Below, one piece after another: positions 1-10,191 of a DNA stretch of 64,000 bases. Under the pieces are notes generated by a model. The model was given only the letters and a program-made list of their open reading frames with translations, made no database searches and had not been told where the DNA came from. Location of the stretch: contig NZ_CP108458.1 of assembly GCF_036242395.1 (NCBI RefSeq), positions 6,634,001 to 6,698,000 on the forward strand, in the 5' to 3' direction. Origin of the DNA: Kitasatospora sp. NBC_01266. GTDB taxonomy: Bacteria > Actinomycetota > Actinomycetes > Streptomycetales > Streptomycetaceae. How positions within the stretch are numbered: position 1 is the stretch's first letter; each line of letters begins with the position of its first letter. The translations under genes were made by a program, and so were the position numbers.

Positions 1-1
1 G

Positions 2-3000
2 TCGGATGAGGATTTCGTCCATGGTGTGGCGCGTCTGCTGGTGGATGTGGATCCTCGGGCGGATCGTCCGGTCTCCTCGCGGGTGGAGGCGTATGCGCAG
101 GTCGAGCGGATGCTGCGGGATCCGCAGACGGCCGAGCGGCTGTTGGCCAGCCGGGTGCAGATCGTGGTGGTTCCGAAGGACCATTCCATGACGAGTGTGG
201 AGGCGTTGCTGAGCCATCAGGGTCAGCGTTTCGGTGGTGAGGCTGGTGGCGGGCGGTCGCTGGACGATGTCCGTGGTTTGGGTGGTCGGATCACGGCGAT
301 CACGGAGGAGAACCTGACCGGTGAGCACACCGGTATCGGTCTTCAGCCGCATTACCCGGACGGGTACTCGACGACGACGCATGAGTTGGCGCATGCCGTT
401 CATCTGCACGGTGTGACCGAGGATGACCAGGCCCTGATCAAGGGGGTCTTCGAGGCGAAGGGGAAGGCGGGGGCGTCGGCGGTCTGGCCGGATGGTCCGT
501 TGCGGGCGGCGGGCAAGGGTGAGGCGGGGCCGACGAACTACAGCTCACGTGATGAGTTCGAGTTCTTCGCGCAGTTGACCAATGCCTATCTGGGGACCAA
601 CCACGGCAAGGACCCGTTCACGGAGGAGGTCCGCAACAACGGGCGGGAGTGGGTCGAGGACAACGAGCCGGCGTTGCTGCCGCTGCTGGAGAGGCTCTAC
701 GGCAAGGACCCGGCCGCGTTCCATCCGGAGAAGTCCAACCCGGTCGAGGAGACCCAGCGCGAGACCGAGTCCTACGCGTACGCGCAGACCCTCTTCAACG
801 AGCACCAGACCGAACCCGCTACCCCTGTGGCGAGCAGGGACGACAACACCCCCCGGCCGCCGGAGCACCAGGACCCGCAGCCGGACCTCGAACCCCTGCT
901 GCCGCCCCCGCCCAAGCTCGATAACCCCGTTGTTGATCCTTCCTTGCTGGACCCGGCGACCTGGGGCACCGGCTCGTTCGCCAGTCGTGATATGGCCGAA
1001 GAGCTCTTCCGCGACGGCTTCGGGTTGACGCAGGATCAGTTCGCCGCGCTGCCACACGACTTCCGGGAGCGGTACGCGGAGCTTGAGTTCTTCGGCTGGG
1101 ATCACCCCAGCGAGGCCGAGCCCCTGGACAGTGTGTTCGACAAGCTGAAGGACCTCTCTGCCGGGCTGCCTCTGGAACACCGGCAAGTGCTGCACCTCTA
1201 CACGAAGCTGAACAGTGAAACCCGGCTGGGCTACGGCCGGCTCAAGGCGGCTCAGCGGGTCCGTGAGGCGTCCGGCCACATCGGCGAATTGCCCGACGGC
1301 GTGGAAATCAAGTGGCTGCTCAAGAAGCTCAACGAGTCCATCTCGCAGTCCCCCGTCCCGGTGGAGCTCGTGGTCACCAGGGGAACCGAGGACATGGGCA
1401 ACCACCTTCAGCCGCAGGACCTGCGGGTGGGTGAGCCTGTCAGAGAGGTCACCTACATCTCCGCGAAGGTCGGTGGTGAACTGGCGGCCGCCTTCGCCCA
1501 GAAGCCGATCCGGTTGCACCTTCGCGTGCCCAAGGGCGTGCGAGCGGCGTACCTGGAGGAGCTTTCCCAGATCCCCAGCGAGCACGAGCTGCTGTTCAGG
1601 CGCGGACTGCAGTGGACGCCGACCAGGATCGTCGAGCCCGAGCAGGCGGGTGGCCAGTGGACCGTCTACGGCGAGGTGGATGAGCCGAGCCGTGCCATCG
1701 AGGGTGACGACTTCGACCTGGAGGAGTACACGCGGCAGTTCGACGACGGGAACGAGGACCACGAGCTCCCCCTGGTCCTGGGCACCATTCCTGAGGTGGA
1801 CTCGGATGCCCTCTCGGACGACGACTTCGGGCCCCTGCTGCCGCCCCCGCCCCTGCCCGCCGGCCCGGTGCCCCGGCCTGAGGCGGTCCCTTCCGGCGGA
1901 CAGGGAACCGACCACGGCACCGTGGCGGTCGCGGAGAAGGCCGACGCCACTGGAGACGAGCACACCGACCCGCCGGTCGATCTGGCGCGGCCGTTGGTGG
2001 ATCCGGCGGTGGCGCATCTTGACCCGCTGACCGAGCCGACCTGGTCGCCGGAGCGGGAACGGGAGCAGGAGCAGGAGCAGGAGCGCGAGCAGTCGGAGTC
2101 CCAGCCTGATCTGGCGCGGCCGTTGGTGGATCCGGCGGTGGCGCATCTTGACCCGCTGACCGAGCCGACCTGGTCGCCGGAGCAGCAGCTCTCCACCGAG
2201 GGACAGCAGCCCGCTCAGGAGCAGACCCATACCCACCTCCAGGCGGACACGCAGGAGCAGCCTGTTCCTCAGGCCCAGGCCCAGGTCGAGGCGCAGGCGC
2301 CGGAGCAGCCCGTTTCCCAGGCCCAGGTTCAGCCCCAGGAGCACGAGCAGCTCACCGTTCCGCAGCCCCCGGCCGTTCCCCACGACCAGGTGGCCCACAC
2401 CGCGCCTGCGGTCGCCCCCGCCCCCAACCCCGAGGCGCCCGAGCGCTTCAGGGAGCACCAGCTCGCCGCCTACGACGTGCTGCTCGGCCTCGACCACGAC
2501 GAGACCAGGGTCCTGACGGAGCTCACCGACCGCTTCACCCGGGCTCTGCACGGAGACGAACTGGCTGCCCGGACCCTGGCCCAGAGCCTCTTCGGCAGCG
2601 AGACCCTGCAGCCGAAGCTGTCCGCACTCTCCCGGGGCGATGTCTGGTACGTGCCCTTCGCAGCCGGCGACTGGTCCGGCACGGTGCGGGTGCGGGCCGC
2701 TGTGGAGCATGGCGAGTACGCCGAGACGGTCGACAAGTTCGAGTTCGAGTACGGCTCGGAGCAGCAGTCCTCGGTCGGTGTCACCGGTGACCGGCTCTGG
2801 CAGTTGAGTCTGGGCGGGCAGGCGAAGTTCAAGTTCGGCAGCAGTGGCGACCTGACCGAGGCGCTCGCCTACCAGCACGGCTGGATGCGGGGCCGGAGCA
2901 GTGTCGACGTCAGCCGGACCATCGCGCGCGGCAAGACCGTCGAGCCGGCCGCGCTCTTCGACACCACGTTCAGGCTCTCGGTGGATTTCCTCGACTCCCA

Positions 3001-6000
3001 CCATTTCGGCGTCCCCACGAAGGTGGCGCCGACTGGTCGGGAGCCGCTGGAGCTCTCCGGCCAGGTGGCTGTGCCGGTCCGTGAGACGTCGGCGCGGCAG
3101 CAGGAACCCGATCTGCACGTTCACGTGCCGGACCAGGTCGCGACCCAGCTCCGGCTGGCCGGCCAGCACATCGTGAGCAACGTCTGGATCCCCAGGTCCC
3201 GTCCCGAGACCACCGGCACCGAGCCCGAGATCACCCAGGCCGAGGTACCCGAGCAGCGCCAGATCGAGGACTTCGTCGCCGAGTTCGACACCCAGGCCCG
3301 GGAGTTCTTCGGCAACCAGTGGACCGACCTCAAGGCCAAGCTGATCGACGAGGTCGACCTCGTCACCCTGCACCAGGAGCTCAAGGGCCTGATGTCGGGG
3401 CAGGAGCTCTCCGTCGAGCTGGTCGGGCCCGCCCTGCTGGGCAAGGACGGGATGGCCGGGCTGCCCGGGGACGTCCAGGGCCTGCTGCCGGGCGGCGACC
3501 GAGGCGTTGCAGGGGCCGGGCTCAACCGGCCGAGTTCGGTGATCACCTTCAAGCGGGCGACGGTCAGGACGATGGCGCCGGTGGACCGGCTCCCGACCAC
3601 CGAGTTCAACGTCGGTACCGGCACCTCCCGTTCGCAGACGGAGCAGGTCACGGACAGCGACACGCTCCAGGTCCCGCTGCCCGCCGGCGGCAACGGCTAC
3701 CAGGGCACGGGGACCGGCGGCGCCACCGGCGGTGCTCAGTTCGGCCGGGACAAGGTGCGCCTGAACGGCACCGGTGACGACCTCTCCCTCACCAGCAAGA
3801 CCAAGTCCTCTGCCGTGGTCTTCGAGGGCACGGCCAAGCTGCAGATCGAGTTCCGGCAGACCTCGCGGTTCGGTGTGGTCGAGACCGGTGGCGGCGACGC
3901 GCGGGCCACCCTGGGCTTCCGGGCGGTCATCGACCAGAACGAGACCAGGCCGGCCGAGTTCACCGTCGATCCGGTGACCAACCAGCGCTCCGCACCGCCC
4001 GTCTTCACCGCGCCCGACGAGCCGCCACACCTCGCGAACGAGTCGGAGCACACCGAGTCGGAGCAGGCCGAGCCGCCGGCGACCCCGCAGGCGCCGGTCG
4101 GCATGGAGCCGACCGACATCGAGCTGCCCGAGATCCACCCGGCCCCGTCGGCTTCGACCCAGCACGTGCCGAGCGAGACCAGCGAGATCAGCGAGACCGG
4201 TGAGACCGGTGAGACCGGTGAGACCGGTGAGATGACGCCGGGCGAGGCGGCCGCCGCCCAGCCCGTCACGTATCCGAGCCCGCCCAAGGAGGTCTGGAGC
4301 ACGAACGCCGCGCAGACCGGCCTGCCCGACACCACCACGGTCCGCGACCTGCGGGACATCGCGCCGCTCCACGCCGAGCTGGACCGGATCGGCCCGGAGC
4401 TGCTCGGCGGCGAGGGGCCGTGGCGCGAGGTCCGCGAGGAGGTCCTGCAGACCTTCTCGCACTCGGCGGTCTCCGCCCATCTCACCGCGATGACCCGCAA
4501 GGTGGAGCTGCGTACCCAGGAGGTGACCTCGGGTCCGCTGAAGGACGTGCACATCTCGGTCGTCGCCCGCGTGCAGCGGATGGCGCACAAGCGGCAGCAG
4601 GGCGAGGCCGACCTCAACACCGTGCGGGAGAGCAGCACCTTCGAGTCGGAGCGTCGTCTCCTCTCCGACAGCAAGAGCCTCCAGGGCGTCGGCGGCGGCA
4701 AGGTCCTGCTGCACGAGGAGGCGGTCAAGGACGGGGTGGGCAAGGCGCTCAAGGACACCCTCCAGCTCACCCCCTCGGTCAGCGGCGAGATCCGCGACCG
4801 CGACGGCTGGAGGGGCGGCGAATCCACGAAGAGCTACGCCAGTGGCAAGTTCCGCAGCGCCCAGGAGCTGTACGACTCCGAGGTCGATCTGGACGTGGTG
4901 TTCACCGTCGGCGACCGCGTGGTGCTGGTGCCGTCGGTCCGGGTGCAGGCCGAACTCGGGCTGGAGCACAAGCTCACCGCCGCCCACCCGGAGGGTGCGG
5001 AGAACCAGGGCAGGAACGGCGTCTTCACCGGCCCGGTCACGGCGGAGCCGCCCGCCGTCGACGACTCCGCCGTGGCCGCCCCGTCGCGGCTGGCCACGGG
5101 TCGGATCGGCCATTCCGATGTGCTGATCAGCCTCGGCGCCGGTGACACCAGGGTGCTGACCACCGTCAAGGAGGCCCTGGCGCCCCTGGGGAAGATGCCC
5201 ACGGAGCTGGCCGGGCGGCTCGCCCAGCGGCTCGACCCGTTCGCGCTGAAGTCGGGGCTGGCCCGGTTGAGCCGGGGCGGGGAGATCCGGGTGGCCGTGG
5301 ACCACGGCGGCTGGAGCGGCGATGTGGTGGTCAAGGCCCGGTTGGGCGACTTCAAGCATCAGGGGTCGGTGGGCTTCGAGTTCGAGCTGGGCAGCCAGCA
5401 GCGCACCTCGGTCGGCTTCACCTGGGACAAGCTCACCCGGATCCGCAAGAAGTTCGCGTTCAAGGCCACCGTGCCGCACGCGACCGTCAACGGCGACTAC
5501 ACCCGCACCACGGACACGGTGCGGGGTCTGAGCGTCGACCGGGTCGGCGGCACCGGGAGCCGCGGCAAGAGCGTCGAGCCGGCCGACCTGTTCGAGGGTA
5601 AGGCGACGTTCGACATCACCTTCCAGCCCGGCACGCGCAGCCGGCTCCTCTCGCCGAAGGCCCCGCACACCGGGGTCGAGCCGGTCGAGGTGACCACCGT
5701 GGTCGCGGTGCCGCACCGGGATCTGCTGCGCAGTGGCAATGCGGCGGACGACCAGGGCGGCGTGGACCTCGCCGGCCGGCTGGACCACCGGCTGGGCTCC
5801 TCCGACGTCGTCGCCAGGGTCTTCGCGCGCACCGAGGTGCCGCAGGGGCAGCGCGAGGTGCACGCGGTCGTCGACCAGTTGGCGCCGCAGGGACGCAAGG
5901 CGCTCGGGTCCGACTGGTCGGGGATGGCGCAGAAGCTGACCGAGGCGCTGGACTTCGAGCGGCTGCACGCGCTGGTCAAGCCGATGATGGCGGGCCACGA

Positions 6001-9000
6001 GATCCTGGTGCGGCACCGTGGTGCCAAGGCCTGGATCTCGGCGGACCTGACGAGGCTGCGGGAGGTGGACTCGGCCCCGGAGGTCGAGTTCAACCTCGGT
6101 ACCAGCGCCCAGACCTCGTTGACCAGTTCCGACGGTGGGACCAACACCGGTGGCGGGAAGGCCAACTCGGTCACCGTCGGCGCGCTCGCCAGCGGCGACC
6201 CGCTGGGGATCGCCAGCGTCGGCGGCAGCGTGACCGGCGCCTGGGGGGCGGACCACCTGGAGCAGCAGAGCTCCTCCGGGGCCACCGGCATGGCCGTCAA
6301 GGCCAAGCAGCTCGCCACCGCGCTGGACGGCACCGTGCGGCTGAAGGTGCGGCTGGAACGCAGTCCGCTGGTCAAGGTGCTCGACGCCGACCAGGTGCCG
6401 CCCGCCTGGGCGCGACGCTCCCTGGCCAGCCGCGACCAGGCCGGGCGCGACCAGGCCGCCGCGCAGGACGGGCCGAGCACGCCGCGGCCGCCGCGGAGCG
6501 CTTTGGACCGGGTGCGCCAGACGGTCTCCGACAGCGCCGCCTGGGTGAAGGACACGGCCGTCGACGGGGTCGTGCGGCTCGGCTACTACCGGCGTTCGCT
6601 CGTCACGGCCGAGCTCGGCATCGACGTGCTCACCGAGAACCGCCGGATCACCGATCCGGCGGTCCACACCCGGCAGCAGGACCACCAGGCCGAGCCGCCC
6701 GCCCCGAAGGTGGTGCGGGTGCCGCCGGAGTCGGTCTTCACCGACGGCCTGCGGAACATCGACGTGCTGCGCTGGCTCGACGATTCCTCGGGCGTGCAGG
6801 ACCTGCTGAGGTCCTTCGGGTCGGACTTCTTCGGCGGGTCGGCCTGGGACCGGATCGAGGGGCTCGCCCGCAGGTCGCACAGCCACGCGCTGCTCTCCTC
6901 CCAGTTCGGCCCGGTCACCCGGGCCCACGACCCGGCCCACGACTCGGCCCACGACCCGGCCGTCGACCGGCCCGACTCCGCCGACGGGGCCACCGGTCAG
7001 GAACCGGCCGTCCGCCGGCAGATCGGGACACCGTCCTCGGGCCACCGCCGACTGGTCGACGACGTGAGTGTCAACGCCTCGATCAAGGTCGTTCGCCTGG
7101 AGTACACGGGCGACAACGACAGCGCCGCGCTGAGCCCGGCGAACGAGAGCACCAGCGGCGGTCAGCACATCCGGCTGGACATGCGGCAGTTGGGCGCGCA
7201 GTTGCAGGGCGGGGCGCAGCTCGACCTGCACGAGGGCGACGAGGCCACCGTGCTGGGCAGCGTCGGCCTGTCCCGCCGCCTGCGCGAGGGACCGAGCGCG
7301 GGCACCGGCGGCAAGATCGTGGCCAACGCCAAGGTCCCGACCAAGATGGCCCGTTACACCGGCCACGCGCAGGTCGAGATGACCTTCAAGGAGGGCGACC
7401 GGGAGCGGACCGAGCGCGGCCTGGTGCGGGTCGAGCTGGAGGTCCCGAAGGCGGACACCCGGGAGATCCGGGTGGCCGAGGACCGCTCCGTGTCGTTCAG
7501 CTCGGACAACCCCGGCGGCGCCCCCGCTTCCGCGCACATGGCCGAGACCATGCGGGCGAACCACCGGGACTTCGGCGTCCACTGGCTGAGCGACCCGTCG
7601 ATGGACGCGGCCGCTCGACACGCCACCGAGGACGCGATCCGGCACATCCCGATCGACCCGGCGTTCGTCACCGTCGCCTACCACGCCACGACCACCAACG
7701 GCGCGCCGACCTGGCACGGGCGACCGCAGCTTCCGGGCGAGTTCGCCGAGTCCCTGCTCACCCTGCGCGACCAGGAGGGTTGGGACGGACGGCCGTTGCG
7801 GTTCGTGGTCTGCGGTATGGGCCGCGGGCGAATGAACTCCTACGCCGTCGATGTGCTGAAGGAACTGCAGAAGCGGCGCCCCGGTGAGACGTTCGAGGCG
7901 TACGCGCCGACCGGATCGGTCTGGGTGGCCAGGCCGCAGAACCCGGCGGAGGGCCACCAGGGCCACCTGCTGGTGGCCGAGAGCGTCAGCTTCGATGCGA
8001 GCGGTCGGCCGCGGCTCTCAGGGGCAGGGGGCTGGCAGCACATCACGCTCCCCGCGCACGGCGGTGAGCCGCAGCTGGCGGGCCACGATCAGGAGGGGTC
8101 CCGGGCGGAGCCTCCCGTCGCCACGGAGCACCTGAACCTCGGCCCCGACGCCGTGGCGACGGCCTTCGGCCCGCACGACGCCGACGGATCGCAGCCGCCG
8201 CACGAGGTCCCGCAGGACATGCCGGTCGGCCACCAGCAGCTTCCGGCGGACTCCTCGCACGACCGGGACCCGCTGCCGCCCGTGACAACGGAACGAGCCG
8301 AGGAGCTGTTCCGGCAGATCGCGGACCGCAGGTTCACTGAGCTCACCAGGGACACCATCGGCACCCTGCACCCGGCGCAGTGGACGATCCCGTTCGACTT
8401 CGCCGAGAACGGCTGTTACAACCGGGCGGACCAGATGTCCGCGCACCTGCACAACCAGGGCGTCGCGAACAAGAAGATCTGGGTCACCCACGTCATGGCC
8501 TACGGCCCGTTCGGGTTCCCGCTGCTCAAGGTGAAGTCCGGCAACGCCCTTGGCGCACTTCCGGGGCAGCCCCGCGAGCTCGCATGGACGCACCACGTCG
8601 CGGTGGTCGTCCACGTGCCGGACGGGGACGAGGGGCAGACCAAGGAGATGGTCCTCGATCCGTCGCTGCATCCCGCAGGGCCGGTGACCACGGCACAGTG
8701 GTTGGAGTCCATGGGCGTGGACGTCTCGGCCTCGGACCGGATCGGCGAGTCCTACGGCGAGGCGATGCACAATCTGCGCCTGCGGTACATCGAACAGTCA
8801 GTGGACACCGTCAACGGGTACCCCTCCAGGAAGGCGGTCGTCTGCACCACCGAGTCCTACGTCTACCAAAGGCCAGCGTTCGATGACGAGGACAGGCCGA
8901 TCCCACTCGTCGCCCTCGGCATGCCGACAGCCGAGGACGCGCGGACGAAGTTCCGCACGGAGACGCTGGAGCACGCGCAAGAGGCCAGGACCAGAAGGAC

Positions 9001-10063
9001 GCTGCTGGCGGCCACCAGCGTGCCGGGGGAGAACAGCACCCCCGTGCTCCTCGACCACCTGGGCCGCCCCCTGCAGTTGGTCAGTACCACGACCACGCTG
9101 TACAAGCGCGTCGGCAATCGCAACGAGCCGGCCGCCAGCTCGCTCTCGCTCTACAGCCACGCGGCAGGACCGTCCGAGCTGTACAGCAGCAACGGCAGGC
9201 CCCTGCGGACGGAACGCGTCGGGGTCGACATGGCGGTTCCGCCTTCCGCGCTGGCCACGCTCTGGACCACCCAGGGCCAGCCCTTCCACCCGACGGCTCA
9301 GACCACCTTCACGATCTACGACCAGCACGGCGAGCCCCTGCGCTCGGTCACCACGGCACTGACGCTCTTCAACGAGCGCGGCGAGCTCCTGATGCCGGAG
9401 AGCGTCGACATCAGCGTCCACGACCGGACCGACGTCGAACTGCCGTCGCACGCCACCGCGCGGGTGTCCTACTTCGGTTCGGGCGTTGAGCCTCTTGCCT
9501 CCGCGGTGTACGGGCACAACGGTGCGCTCCAGGACACCACGTCCACGCGGGTGGCCGTCAGCGCCCGCACCAACCCCAGGGTGCCCTACCTCGAGGTCGT
9601 CGGGACCCCGCGCCCCGTCCCGGTGGGTGGGTTCCGGGCTGCGCCGGCGCCGGATCATTCCGGGGGGCTGGTCGTTCCGGTCGGTGTGTCGGGTACGTTG
9701 CACGGCGTCGTGGCGGCGTATGAGGCCTCCGAGCGGGCGCGTCCGGCGGAGCAGCCGGTCATGGCGGGGCAGTGGCGGCCGCATCGTGAGTTCGCGCCGC
9801 CCGTCGACGCTTCTTCGGACACGCGTGGCACCGTTCCGGACACCGCCGATCCGCAGTCCCCGACGCGCGAGCCGGACAACAGCGGGTGGCACAGCGACAG
9901 CGACGACAGCAGCAGTGGCGACGACGGCTCAGCCGGGGAGTACGAGGGGCACGGGGACCCCGCGCACCAGGAGGAGCAACTGGCGCCCGCGTTCCACCAC
10001 CTCACCGTCGACGACATCTTGAGCGCGCTGAATCCCAGTACCGACAGCGGTGCTGAGGAGTAG
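2..10063 (+). CDS. Giant polymorphic toxin-like T7SS effector, 5' end outside window
   Basis: The frame is open to the left edge, so the true N-terminus lies outside; residue numbers count from the GTG at 26. What is seen: a zinc-metalloprotease-like HELAH at 119-123 followed by DEFEFFAQ near 176-183; an ADP-ribosyltransferase-like region near 330-560 with R452 (VVTRG), S479 and E519-x-E521; a Pro/Gln/Glu-rich linker near 600-800; two related beta-rich modules near 820-1240 and 1700-2070; a strand-His (H2553) and strand-Cys (C2596, FVVCGMGRG) pair resembling clan CD or 'lonely Cys' peptidases; a protein-glutaminase-like C2797 (ENGCYNRADQM), H2857 (THHVAVVV), D2878 (VLDPSL) triad; beta repeats with GxPL motifs near 3020-3200; and an acidic tail. 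Secretion by the T7SS and toxic action by protease, ART or deamidase are inferred from domain content and from the mycosin and EccA-like genes downstream. Confidence 0.85.
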   Translation, partial: SDEDFVHGVARLLVDVDPRADRPVSSRVEAYAQVERMLRDPQTAERLLASRVQIVVVPKDHSMTSVEALLSHQGQRFGGEAGGGRSLDDVRGLGGRITAITEENLTGEHTGIGLQPHYPDGYSTTTHELAHAVHLHGVTEDDQALIKGVFEAKGKAGASAVWPDGPLRAAGKGEAGPTNYSSRDEFEFFAQLTNAYLGTNHGKDPFTEEVRNNGREWVEDNEPALLPLLERLYGKDPAAFHPEKSNPVEETQRETESYAYAQTLFNEHQTEPATPVASRDDNTPRPPEHQDPQPDLEPLLPPPPKLDNPVVDPSLLDPATWGTGSFASRDMAEELFRDGFGLTQDQFAALPHDFRERYAELEFFGWDHPSEAEPLDSVFDKLKDLSAGLPLEHRQVLHLYTKLNSETRLGYGRLKAAQRVREASGHIGELPDGVEIKWLLKKLNESISQSPVPVELVVTRGTEDMGNHLQPQDLRVGEPVREVTYISAKVGGELAAAFAQKPIRLHLRVPKGVRAAYLEELSQIPSEHELLFRRGLQWTPTRIVEPEQAGGQWTVYGEVDEPSRAIEGDDFDLEEYTRQFDDGNEDHELPLVLGTIPEVDSDALSDDDFGPLLPPPPLPAGPVPRPEAVPSGGQGTDHGTVAVAEKADATGDEHTDPPVDLARPLVDPAVAHLDPLTEPTWSPEREREQEQEQEREQSESQPDLARPLVDPAVAHLDPLTEPTWSPEQQLSTEGQQPAQEQTHTHLQADTQEQPVPQAQAQVEAQAPEQPVSQAQVQPQEHEQLTVPQPPAVPHDQVAHTAPAVAPAPNPEAPERFREHQLAAYDVLLGLDHDETRVLTELTDRFTRALHGDELAARTLAQSLFGSETLQPKLSALSRGDVWYVPFAAGDWSGTVRVRAAVEHGEYAETVDKFEFEYGSEQQSSVGVTGDRLWQLSLGGQAKFKFGSSGDLTEALAYQHGWMRGRSSVDVSRTIARGKTVEPAALFDTTFRLSVDFLDSHHFGVPTKVAPTGREPLELSGQVAVPVRETSARQQEPDLHVHVPDQVATQLRLAGQHIVSNVWIPRSRPETTGTEPEITQAEVPEQRQIEDFVAEFDTQAREFFGNQWTDLKAKLIDEVDLVTLHQELKGLMSGQELSVELVGPALLGKDGMAGLPGDVQGLLPGGDRGVAGAGLNRPSSVITFKRATVRTMAPVDRLPTTEFNVGTGTSRSQTEQVTDSDTLQVPLPAGGNGYQGTGTGGATGGAQFGRDKVRLNGTGDDLSLTSKTKSSAVVFEGTAKLQIEFRQTSRFGVVETGGGDARATLGFRAVIDQNETRPAEFTVDPVTNQRSAPPVFTAPDEPPHLANESEHTESEQAEPPATPQAPVGMEPTDIELPEIHPAPSASTQHVPSETSEISETGETGETGETGEMTPGEAAAAQPVTYPSPPKEVWSTNAAQTGLPDTTTVRDLRDIAPLHAELDRIGPELLGGEGPWREVREEVLQTFSHSAVSAHLTAMTRKVELRTQEVTSGPLKDVHISVVARVQRMAHKRQQGEADLNTVRESSTFESERRLLSDSKSLQGVGGGKVLLHEEAVKDGVGKALKDTLQLTPSVSGEIRDRDGWRGGESTKSYASGKFRSAQELYDSEVDLDVVFTVGDRVVLVPSVRVQAELGLEHKLTAAHPEGAENQGRNGVFTGPVTAEPPAVDDSAVAAPSRLATGRIGHSDVLISLGAGDTRVLTTVKEALAPLGKMPTELAGRLAQRLDPFALKSGLARLSRGGEIRVAVDHGGWSGDVVVKARLGDFKHQGSVGFEFELGSQQRTSVGFTWDKLTRIRKKFAFKATVPHATVNGDYTRTTDTVRGLSVDRVGGTGSRGKSVEPADLFEGKATFDITFQPGTRSRLLSPKAPHTGVEPVEVTTVVAVPHRDLLRSGNAADDQGGVDLAGRLDHRLGSSDVVARVFARTEVPQGQREVHAVVDQLAPQGRKALGSDWSGMAQKLTEALDFERLHALVKPMMAGHEILVRHRGAKAWISADLTRLREVDSAPEVEFNLGTSAQTSLTSSDGGTNTGGGKANSVTVGALASGDPLGIASVGGSVTGAWGADHLEQQSSSGATGMAVKAKQLATALDGTVRLKVRLERSPLVKVLDADQVPPAWARRSLASRDQAGRDQAAAQDGPSTPRPPRSALDRVRQTVSDSAAWVKDTAVDGVVRLGYYRRSLVTAELGIDVLTENRRITDPAVHTRQQDHQAEPPAPKVVRVPPESVFTDGLRNIDVLRWLDDSSGVQDLLRSFGSDFFGGSAWDRIEGLARRSHSHALLSSQFGPVTRAHDPAHDSAHDPAVDRPDSADGATGQEPAVRRQIGTPSSGHRRLVDDVSVNASIKVVRLEYTGDNDSAALSPANESTSGGQHIRLDMRQLGAQLQGGAQLDLHEGDEATVLGSVGLSRRLREGPSAGTGGKIVANAKVPTKMARYTGHAQVEMTFKEGDRERTERGLVRVELEVPKADTREIRVAEDRSVSFSSDNPGGAPASAHMAETMRANHRDFGVHWLSDPSMDAAARHATEDAIRHIPIDPAFVTVAYHATTTNGAPTWHGRPQLPGEFAESLLTLRDQEGWDGRPLRFVVCGMGRGRMNSYAVDVLKELQKRRPGETFEAYAPTGSVWVARPQNPAEGHQGHLLVAESVSFDASGRPRLSGAGGWQHITLPAHGGEPQLAGHDQEGSRAEPPVATEHLNLGPDAVATAFGPHDADGSQPPHEVPQDMPVGHQQLPADSSHDRDPLPPVTTERAEELFRQIADRRFTELTRDTIGTLHPAQWTIPFDFAENGCYNRADQMSAHLHNQGVANKKIWVTHVMAYGPFGFPLLKVKSGNALGALPGQPRELAWTHHVAVVVHVPDGDEGQTKEMVLDPSLHPAGPVTTAQWLESMGVDVSASDRIGESYGEAMHNLRLRYIEQSVDTVNGYPSRKAVVCTTESYVYQRPAFDDEDRPIPLVALGMPTAEDARTKFRTETLEHAQEARTRRTLLAATSVPGENSTPVLLDHLGRPLQLVSTTTTLYKRVGNRNEPAASSLSLYSHAAGPSELYSSNGRPLRTERVGVDMAVPPSALATLWTTQGQPFHPTAQTTFTIYDQHGEPLRSVTTALTLFNERGELLMPESVDISVHDRTDVELPSHATARVSYFGSGVEPLASAVYGHNGALQDTTSTRVAVSARTNPRVPYLEVVGTPRPVPVGGFRAAPAPDHSGGLVVPVGVSGTLHGVVAAYEASERARPAEQPVMAGQWRPHREFAPPVDASSDTRGTVPDTADPQSPTREPDNSGWHSDSDDSSSGDDGSAGEYEGHGDPAHQEEQLAPAFHHLTVDDILSALNPSTDSGAEE
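1979..2054 (+). repeat. 76-bp perfect direct repeat, copy 1
   Basis: This 76-bp stretch is repeated exactly at 2108-2183, an offset of 129 bp. It encodes DLARPLVDPAVAHLDPLT and a few flanking residues inside the linker of the giant toxin-like protein. The copies are separated by a stretch rich in Glu, Gln and Arg. The identity at DNA level suggests a recent in-frame duplication. Confidence 0.95.
2108..2183 (+). repeat. 76-bp perfect direct repeat, copy 2
   Basis: This is the second identical copy of the segment at 1979-2054. It keeps the reading frame of the giant protein. Confidence 0.95.
4193..4228 (+). repeat. 9-bp tandem repeat (gagaccggt)x4
   Basis: Four perfect tandem copies of gagaccggt encode an ETG repeat in a linker of the giant protein. 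The unit is a multiple of three, so copy-number change would keep the frame. Confidence 0.9.
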
Positions 10064-10191
10064 ACGGCTTGGCAGGCGGAGCCGACCGCTCCGGGGCGCG
10101 CCCGGCCCCGGCGCCCGGCCGGTGAACCCGGGGGTGGTCGCCGCCCGTCGGACCAGGTGAAGGCGGGCGGTGACGTGCGAGGAGCGAGCGG

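Noticed and set aside
545..7966. A 2473-codon open frame on the minus strand
   Set aside because: It runs antisense to the giant toxin-like gene, has no recognisable domains, and its length follows from the third-position GC bias of the real gene.
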